Assembly: GCA_964445525.1 (NCBI GenBank) | Contig: CAYULA010000016.1 | Location: forward strand, 1 to 64,000 | Source of the DNA: Penumbrarchaeum sp964445525 | Lineage (GTDB): Archaea; Thermoplasmatota; Penumbrarchaeia; Penumbrarchaeales; Penumbrarchaeaceae | Direction: 5' to 3' | DNA: 64,000 nt | In this document: one piece after another, positions 59,009 to 64,000 of the stretch | Numbering within the stretch: position 1 is the stretch's first letter | Layout of the letters: each line of letters begins with the position of its first letter | Made by a program: the position numbers and the translations under genes | The notes under the pieces: generated by a model | Told to the model about the DNA's origin: nothing | Seen by the model: the letters and a program-made list of their open reading frames with translations, nothing else | Databases searched by the model: none

Positions 59009-59335
59009 ATGAGAAGACTAGCCAGCAGATCGGACAAGGTGTGTAGATTGGCAATGTCGAGATCTTCGATACTGGATTATGAGGCTGATTCCATTCTTGG
59101 TGAGAGTTCCGAATCCATACTGGAAGAAGATGTGGATGCCGAAAAGATCGAGATGGCAATAAGGAGGTTCCAGAATGTGCTACAGCTCAATCCCAACACT
59201 TTTACGAAGAAACAGGAGGCCATATTCTCCCTCGCCCTGAAGGAGGCCCTCTACGAAGTGATGGATGTTCCGCACTCCCACAGAAATCTCGAAAAAGAGA
59301 TGATCAGGATAAAGAGGCATGACTTCTGGAGATGA
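59009..59335 (+). CDS. Hypothetical protein
   Basis: A 108-residue protein, mostly helical. It has a serine-rich N-terminal third (SRSSILDYEADSILGESSESIL) and a helix pair (IEMAIRRFQNVLQLNPNTFTKKQEAIFSLALKEALYEVM). No recognised family. It lies 45 bases upstream of the radical SAM gene at 59381 and may be co-transcribed. No SD is evident. Confidence 0.5.
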   Translation: MRRLASRSDKVCRLAMSRSSILDYEADSILGESSESILEEDVDAEKIEMAIRRFQNVLQLNPNTFTKKQEAIFSLALKEALYEVMDVPHSHRNLEKEMIRIKRHDFWR

Positions 59336-59380
59336 ATACAACCTCTCCAAATCTTATTCTATTCGACCAGTATTGCGGAA

Positions 59381-60466
59381 GTGGGGAATATGGAGACCGG
59401 TGAATTATCCGAACTGCTTTCAAGCAAGATGCTGGGTCTGTTTCGCAAGGCATCGGTTATCGTGAGAAAAGAACCCACCCTTCTTCCGTTTTCCCTCAAA
59501 ACGTTGAGGAATCAGAAAAAAGCCGCATCAAGAAGAGATGAAAAGCTGAAGGAAGGGGTCCATGTCCCTCCTTTCATGATAATAAGTGTTACAAACAGGT
59601 GCAACCTGGACTGCAAGGGTTGCTATGCCAAGAAATTTCAGAATGCCTCCAAGGAGGAGATGGATCGTGATCTTCTTCACGAGATACTTGAACAGGCCAG
59701 GGACCTCGGCATCTCCATTGTGATGATTGCGGGTGGAGAGCCCCTGATGAGGAGGGATATCCTGGATTTAATGGAAGATTTTCCCGAGATGATATTTCCG
59801 CTCTTCACAAACGGAACACTCCTGAACGATGATCTGGTACTCAGATTGAGGAAGCAAAAGCACATTATACCGGTCCTCAGTTTCGAGGGGCCGGAGGCGA
59901 GGACCGATCTGAGGAGGGGAGAGGGGACCTACGAGAGGTTGGTGGGGACCGCTGACAAGCTAAAGGAGGGCAGACTGTTCTGGGGAATGTCCTTGACCGT
60001 AACAAGATCCAATTTCGAGGAGGTTACTGATCCCGATTTCATCGAGATGGCAAGTAAAAGAGGATGCAAGCTGTTCTTCTTCGTGGAGTACATACCGGTT
60101 GCGGAAGGTTCCGATTGCGAGGTACCGACACAGGAACAGAGTAACAGATCGGTTCCGATTACCGAGGATTTGGAAGAGAGGTTCCCCGGGATCTTCATCG
60201 CTTTTCCGGGGGACGAGGAGGTCTTCGGCGGTTGTTTGTCTTCGGGAAGAGGATTCGTTCATATCAATCCTCAAGGGGAGCTCGAACCATGCCCCTTCGC
60301 TCCTTATTCGGATACCAATCTACAAGATGTTGGTCTCGAAGAGGCTTTGAAGTCGAGGCTTCTGAAGGAGATAAGAGAGAACCACCACATGCTGGAGGAG
60401 ACCTCGGGAGGATGCGCCCTGTGGAGGGACAGGGAGTGGGTGAAGGGTTTGATGAAAGAGCCCTGA
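59381..60466 (+). CDS. Radical SAM enzyme
   Basis: A 361-residue radical SAM protein: ISVTNRCNLDCKGCYAKKF with the CxxxCxxC cluster site, GGEPLMRRDILDLM, and a C-terminal cysteine region (GGCLSSGRGFVHINPQGELEPCPF, ending SGGCALW) that would bind a further cluster. The overall pattern matches archaeal SPASM/twitch-type enzymes of unknown substrate. GTG start at 59381 or ATG at 59390. The hypothetical gene at 59009 is its only close neighbour. Confidence 0.85.
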   Translation: MGNMETGELSELLSSKMLGLFRKASVIVRKEPTLLPFSLKTLRNQKKAASRRDEKLKEGVHVPPFMIISVTNRCNLDCKGCYAKKFQNASKEEMDRDLLHEILEQARDLGISIVMIAGGEPLMRRDILDLMEDFPEMIFPLFTNGTLLNDDLVLRLRKQKHIIPVLSFEGPEARTDLRRGEGTYERLVGTADKLKEGRLFWGMSLTVTRSNFEEVTDPDFIEMASKRGCKLFFFVEYIPVAEGSDCEVPTQEQSNRSVPITEDLEERFPGIFIAFPGDEEVFGGCLSSGRGFVHINPQGELEPCPFAPYSDTNLQDVGLEEALKSRLLKEIRENHHMLEETSGGCALWRDREWVKGLMKEP

Positions 60467-60478
60467 ATAACATCACAA

Positions 60479-61531
60479 TTACTTGTCTTTATAGAAAGTA
60501 ACCATCAGTTTCTTCATCTCTGAAGGTGATGGTAGCTCGCCCTTTAATTCAACAGGAAGCTCTCTTACTATTCTATATGTAGAAACTCCAATGGGTTTAT
60601 TGGAATCATGCAAAGCATATTCAACAATTGTTCTGTTTTTTTCTTTACATATAATCATACCTAAGGACGGATTCTCATCCTTCTCTTTTATCAATCTGTC
60701 CAGGGCTGTTAAATAAAATTGCATTTTTCCCACATATTCTGGTTGGAATTCACCGGTTTTTAATTCAACTGCAACCAAACATTTCAACCGACGATGAAAA
60801 AGCAGAAGATCAAGAAAATAATCCTTGTTATCCACGTGAATATTGAATTGACTTCCAACAAAGGTAAATGAACCACCCATAGTACGTAAGAATTCCTCAA
60901 TTCTCAATATCAAAGCTTTCTCCAGTTCCCTCTCTGTATGTTTTTCCGACATATCCAGAAAATCAAATATGTATTCATCCTTAATCGAAATTCTCGCGAG
61001 ATTTCCCTGAGATGGGGGTATTACTTTATCAAAATTGGTTTGACCCATCATTGTAGTCTCGAAGCTATGGTTTTCAATCTGGTGAATCAATACATTTCTC
61101 GACCAATTATGATCTATTGTCATTCTTATATAGAATTCACGTTCGAGACACGATCTACACCGCTCCATAATAGCGATATTATGAGACCATCCAATTTCTC
61201 GCACAAGCTGTGCGAGTTTTTCATCATCGGAATAGATTTCATAGAATCCTTTCATTCTCCATAAATTGGAAGGAGAGAAACCCTTTGCCCCCGGAAACTC
61301 ATTTTTCAGATCATGGGAAAGTTGATTTACAATGGATTTCCCCCACGTTTGTCCGGCCTGTTTTTCAATAATTAAGTACCCAATATCCCAATATAATGAA
61401 ATCAATTCTCTATTTACAACTCTTAAAGCATTGTTTCGAGACGTAAGTATAAGTTCCTTAATTTCAAGTAATAGGTCTTCATAACCAGCTGGTAATATCA
61501 GTTTATCAGAGTTCATATTATTTGCTTCCAT
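60479..61531 (-). CDS. DUF1016/YhcG-family PD-(D/E)XK nuclease
   Basis: A 350-residue protein with an N-terminal DUF1016 helical domain (LRVVNRELISLYWDIGYLI, TWGKSIVNQLSHDLKNEFP, FSPSNLWRMKGFYEIY) and a C-terminal nuclease core YFLDLLLFHRRLKCLVAVELKTGEF with Asp and ExK. These proteins are widespread mobile accessory genes and occur near restriction and defence loci. The gene is noticeably A/T-richer than its surroundings and stands alone, consistent with recent transfer. Confidence 0.9.
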   Translation of the reverse strand: MEANNMNSDKLILPAGYEDLLLEIKELILTSRNNALRVVNRELISLYWDIGYLIIEKQAGQTWGKSIVNQLSHDLKNEFPGAKGFSPSNLWRMKGFYEIYSDDEKLAQLVREIGWSHNIAIMERCRSCLEREFYIRMTIDHNWSRNVLIHQIENHSFETTMMGQTNFDKVIPPSQGNLARISIKDEYIFDFLDMSEKHTERELEKALILRIEEFLRTMGGSFTFVGSQFNIHVDNKDYFLDLLLFHRRLKCLVAVELKTGEFQPEYVGKMQFYLTALDRLIKEKDENPSLGMIICKEKNRTIVEYALHDSNKPIGVSTYRIVRELPVELKGELPSPSEMKKLMVTFYKDK

Positions 61532-61726
61532 ACATATTGAATATCTACTATTTACAAATGAAAAGTATTTAAGATTGTACGCAGGACAGGGGAGTGGAAG
61601 TATTCAATCTAAAATATAACATTTATCAAATCCAGCCAAGTTAATCATATCAAGGATTCTAATGAAAATAATAAAAAACATATATTATTTGGATTATTTG
61701 AGATAACACTTAGTAACACCCCATGT
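61532..61726. other. A/T-rich noncoding gap
   Basis: Between the DUF1016 start and the HTH fragment I find only A/T-rich sequence with TATA-like runs; no gene, hairpin of note or repeat. Confidence 0.4.
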
Positions 61727-61861
61727 TCAAATTATCAATAACAGATTTCTTCCGACTATGAACCTCACATTGTAATTGATCGTTGATGGAGCACGGTTCA
61801 ATCTCCTGGATATCTCCCTCTGGGATATTCCAGGTTCTTTCGAGAGGAGATTGACAATCAT
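61727..61861 (-). pseudogene. Truncated winged-helix/HTH gene
   Basis: A 44-residue frame reads MIVNLLSKEPGISQREISRR followed by LNRAPSTINYNVRF and ends IVGRNLLLII-stop. It closely matches the helix-turn-helix of archaeal MarR/TrmB-like regulators (xLLxxxPGISQREIARRLxxSPSTVNYHVR). The wing and dimerisation parts are missing, so it is a remnant or a miniature regulator. It faces the ATPase gene at 61936 across a 28-bp palindrome. Confidence 0.55.
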
Positions 61862-61879
61862 TTGGTTGAAAAATAATTC

Positions 61880-61907
61880 AAATTAGTTATTTTGAAATAA
61901 CTAATTT
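61880..61907. promoter_or_regulatory. 28-bp perfect palindrome between HTH fragment and ATPase gene
   Basis: AAATTAGTTATTT (61880-61892) and AAATAACTAATTT (61895-61907) are perfect inverted repeats separated by TG. The element lies 28 bases before the ATPase ATG and 19 bases from the HTH fragment's start, in a divergent arrangement. It is likely a regulator binding site. Confidence 0.6.
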
Positions 61908-61935
61908 AAAATACATAGAGAAACAATATATCACC

Positions 61936-63141
61936 ATGGAATTGAATATTCCAAGATCGGAATCGACAAGGATAGGTAAGAAATGGACACTCCTTTATGG
62001 CAGAAGGAAGGTTGGTAAGACCTATCTCCTGGAGAATACCATTTCCTTTGACGAATACATACTGATCGGAAGAGAAGGAACTATCTGGATTGAAGGTTCC
62101 AAGAGGAAAAAACTCGGATCATTCGATGAACTTTCAGATCATGTCAAAGAAGAACTGGAGAATGGAAGAAAGATCATCATCGATGAATTCCAGAGAGCCC
62201 CCATGGATCAGATCGAGTGGATATCAACATCACATCCATCGGGACAACTGATCCTTTCGGGGTCCTCTTTGAGCGTTGTGAAGAAGATCCTTGATCCGGG
62301 GTCTCCCCTGCTGGGAAAATTGAGTGAATTGAGACTGGATCTGATAAGGCCAGAGGACCTGTTCGCATCCAATTCAAATCTCATTTCCCTTGACAAGGCC
62401 CCCTACCTTTCCGACCCGTGGACAATCCCGTTTATTGAAAAAGGAGAGGTCCTTTCGGAACTCTACGAATTACTACGGGGGACCTCTTACACCGTTCCAG
62501 CATTGGTAGGGGAGATCTTCCACGAAGAAGGAAGGACCCTTTCTGAAATATACCAGGGCATCCTGTCCTCTTTAGGTTCAGGAAAGACAAGATCAAATGA
62601 GATCTCCTCCAATCTTTATAACAAAGGTCTCATTGCAAGAGATGGTGCATCGCAGATTTCACCATATATTGAAGCTCTGAAGAAGATGGGTATCATCGAG
62701 GAGATCAGGATCTTCTCAAAGAAGAGAAAGATTCAGAGGTACACCTCTCCCGTGATGACACTTTATTATTACATGGAATCGAAATACGGACTGGAGAGGG
62801 AACTCCCTCCATACAAGGAGGTGGAAGCAAACCTCAGAAAAATCCATTCCTTCTGCATGGAGCATTATCTCGTTAAGGCCTTCACCAGGAAAATTGGAGG
62901 TCAACTCAGATATTCCTTCGATCCCGAGATCGACGGCATCATCGTTGACAGAAAGGAAAGGCCTTTGGCGGTCCTCGAGGTAAAATGGAAGGATCTCAGA
63001 AAAAATGATGTTTCAAGGTTCATCGAGAAAACATTCGATTTCGATTGTGATAGGATCCTCCTGACCAAAGAAAAATCAGATTTAGAGTCTGATGAGATAA
63101 AAATCATGGAGGAAAATGACATAATGGATTTCCTGAAATGA
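61936..63141 (+). CDS. Archaeal AAA-family ATPase with DUF234-like nuclease domain
   Basis: A 401-residue protein. P-loop LLYGRRKVGKTYLLEN (residues 18-33), Walker B KIIIDEFQRAP, sensor LILSGSSLSVV, a winged helix around residues 205-270, and a C-terminal PD-(D/E)XK-like core IDGIIVDRKERPLAVLEVKWKD. This is the common archaeal ATPase/DUF234 family, often strain-variable and of unknown role. The palindrome just upstream and the repeats just downstream suggest an accessory unit. Confidence 0.88.
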   Translation: MELNIPRSESTRIGKKWTLLYGRRKVGKTYLLENTISFDEYILIGREGTIWIEGSKRKKLGSFDELSDHVKEELENGRKIIIDEFQRAPMDQIEWISTSHPSGQLILSGSSLSVVKKILDPGSPLLGKLSELRLDLIRPEDLFASNSNLISLDKAPYLSDPWTIPFIEKGEVLSELYELLRGTSYTVPALVGEIFHEEGRTLSEIYQGILSSLGSGKTRSNEISSNLYNKGLIARDGASQISPYIEALKKMGIIEEIRIFSKKRKIQRYTSPVMTLYYYMESKYGLERELPPYKEVEANLRKIHSFCMEHYLVKAFTRKIGGQLRYSFDPEIDGIIVDRKERPLAVLEVKWKDLRKNDVSRFIEKTFDFDCDRILLTKEKSDLESDEIKIMEENDIMDFLK

Positions 63142-63204
63142 CTTCGCGATTTGAGAGATTTATGAAAATCGCGAAGCCAAATCGCGAAGTGTGCTTCGCG
63201 ATTT
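63142..63204. repeat. Four copies of an 11-mer in alternating orientation
   Basis: AAATCGCGAAG or its complement occurs at 63142-63152 (reverse), 63166-63176 (forward), 63179-63189 (forward) and 63194-63204 (reverse). The copies pair as two perfect 11-bp hairpins, with loops of 13 and 4 bases. The cluster begins at the ATPase stop codon and may serve as terminator or as a binding array. The 120 bases beyond it show no gene. Confidence 0.8.
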
Positions 63205-63327
63205 CACTTCCGGATTCAAGGTGATGGCATTAAAATCACCAATAATATTCAATGTCTGGCCTTCCCGAAAACAAGCAGAAGGATCCTTCCATTCCACAAG
63301 TAACCTATTGTGATATGGAAAATGGGT

Positions 63328-63990
63328 TCAAACCTTTTCCGTAACAAAAGCCCAGTAGTAGGACCTCTCTCCGTCCTCGGGATCGATCGAACCAAGAAAC
63401 AGAAGCCACTTCAACTTCCGAAATCCGGTCGCTTCCAGGATCCTCTCCACGTAATCCCTTCCGTGATGGACAACATCTTTTCCCCATCTGGTATGATGCA
63501 TAGAAGGACCCTCCACAGGTCCTCCGTCGCTGTCGGACATCACCGTGAAAGTGAACTTACCCCCATCTTTCAATATTCTCCCAGCTTCATTGAAAATCGG
63601 CCTCAGGTCCTTGAAAAAATGCAATGTACCCACCGATATCACATGGTCGTATGACCTCTCTTCATACGGATATGGAAGGGCCGTCATATCATGGGTTTTG
63701 AGGTCCCTGGTGAAATCTTTCTCCCTGCATTGATCCAGCATCTCTAATGAGATGTCCATTCCGTCTATCTCAACTCCCAATTGCCTGAACCTGGAGGATC
63801 CCAGACCGGTCCCGATACCGATATCCAGAATCTCCTGTCCGGGTAATATGAAAGGATGGAGCAGTCCGAAAACCGCATCGTCGCCGAAGCACTGGAAATC
63901 CTTCAACATCTTATCGTAGCTTTCCGCAAACTCCTCCTCAACCATGAAAATGGTATGCCAGATCTCTTGATAAGGATTTTCCTCATTCAT
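63328..63990 (-). CDS. SAM-dependent class I methyltransferase
   Basis: A 220-residue methyltransferase: motif I ILDIGIGTGLGSSRFRQLG, acidic strand-2 end IDGMDIS, motif II LPYPYEERSYDHVISVGTLHFF and strand DGGKFTFTVMSDSDGG. The pattern suits UbiE/COQ5-like small-molecule methyltransferases. The start ATG at 63990 lies near the window edge, with GAGGAG directly before it; an upstream start outside the window cannot be excluded. Confidence 0.8.
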   Translation of the reverse strand: MNEENPYQEIWHTIFMVEEEFAESYDKMLKDFQCFGDDAVFGLLHPFILPGQEILDIGIGTGLGSSRFRQLGVEIDGMDISLEMLDQCREKDFTRDLKTHDMTALPYPYEERSYDHVISVGTLHFFKDLRPIFNEAGRILKDGGKFTFTVMSDSDGGPVEGPSMHHTRWGKDVVHHGRDYVERILEATGFRKLKWLLFLGSIDPEDGERSYYWAFVTEKV

Positions 63991-64000
63991 CTCCTCGATA

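Noticed and set aside
63142..63204. CRISPR-like repeats
   Set aside because: Repeats are 11 bp, in alternating orientation, with spacers of 2 to 13 bases; no cas genes are present.

Overview
The window is archaeal DNA. Evidence: a group II chaperonin (thermosome) subunit, archaeal Glu-tRNA(Gln) amidotransferase subunit GatD, a Dph6-type diphthamide synthetase, TATA-box promoters (some placed for leaderless transcripts) mixed with strong Shine-Dalgarno (SD) sites, frequent TTG/GTG starts, and many surface proteins with a C-terminal membrane anchor. Winged-helix (wHTH)/TPR regulators, C13-like and FG-GAP secreted proteins and the lack of bacterial core genes suggest a mesophilic or moderately thermophilic euryarchaeon, possibly Thermoplasmatota-like. 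That placement is inference. No rRNA, confirmed tRNA, CRISPR array or complete transposon was seen.

Layout. 0-10.4 kb: a 5'-truncated KatG, an acetyltransferase, a wHTH-TPR protein, a degenerate C13-like secreted protein, a PAS histidine kinase, small metabolic and hypothetical genes, and a flavodoxin-ferredoxin. 10.4-17.5 kb: a haloalkane-dehalogenase-like hydrolase, a CDF metal exporter, an orphan encapsulated-ferritin homologue, a half-length asparaginase, two methyltransferases, a ribbon-helix-helix (RHH) gene with a palindromic operator inside a 23-bp direct repeat, and a large STAND ATPase regulator. 17.6-24.8 kb: a six-repeat surface protein, an RNA methylase, DUF3795 plus GH114-like lipoprotein genes, a HEPN-MNT pair with an operator around its TATA box, a VOC protein and a BON protein. 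24.9-31.4 kb: a minus-strand operon of three membrane proteins, ending in one that joins extracellular calcium-type repeats to two cytoplasmic winged helices. 31.5-40.7 kb: GatD, a MgtE-type transporter, thermosome, M29 aminopeptidase, Dph6, a SAH/MTA-deaminase-like amidohydrolase and a patatin.

41.3-43.2 kb holds a compact five-gene operon: a double-psi-barrel-like protein, three tandem paralogous coiled-coil proteins (one membrane-anchored) and a PRC-barrel protein. It looks like an uncharacterised membrane-associated assembly. 43.2-50.2 kb: a DUF362 ferredoxin, a GC-rich structured element, an anchored secreted protein, wHTH and PhoU-like genes, MsrA and an eIF2B-family protein. 50.2-54.6 kb holds the strongest candidate system: a zinc-ribbon membrane protein, a membrane protein whose tail is six Cys-Ala repeats between glycine runs, and an overlapping radical SAM/SPASM enzyme with a PqqD-like N-terminus. 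This is the architecture of a RiPP-style modification system acting on a membrane-protein tail.

54.9-56.4 kb is a 1.46-kb stretch without credible protein genes but with many long perfect inverted repeats, probably structured RNAs. 56.4-64 kb: a TetR-ABC export operon, a second radical SAM gene, and an accessory region (DUF1016 nuclease, HTH fragment facing a DUF234-type ATPase across a 28-bp palindrome, and a four-copy 11-mer repeat), then a methyltransferase.
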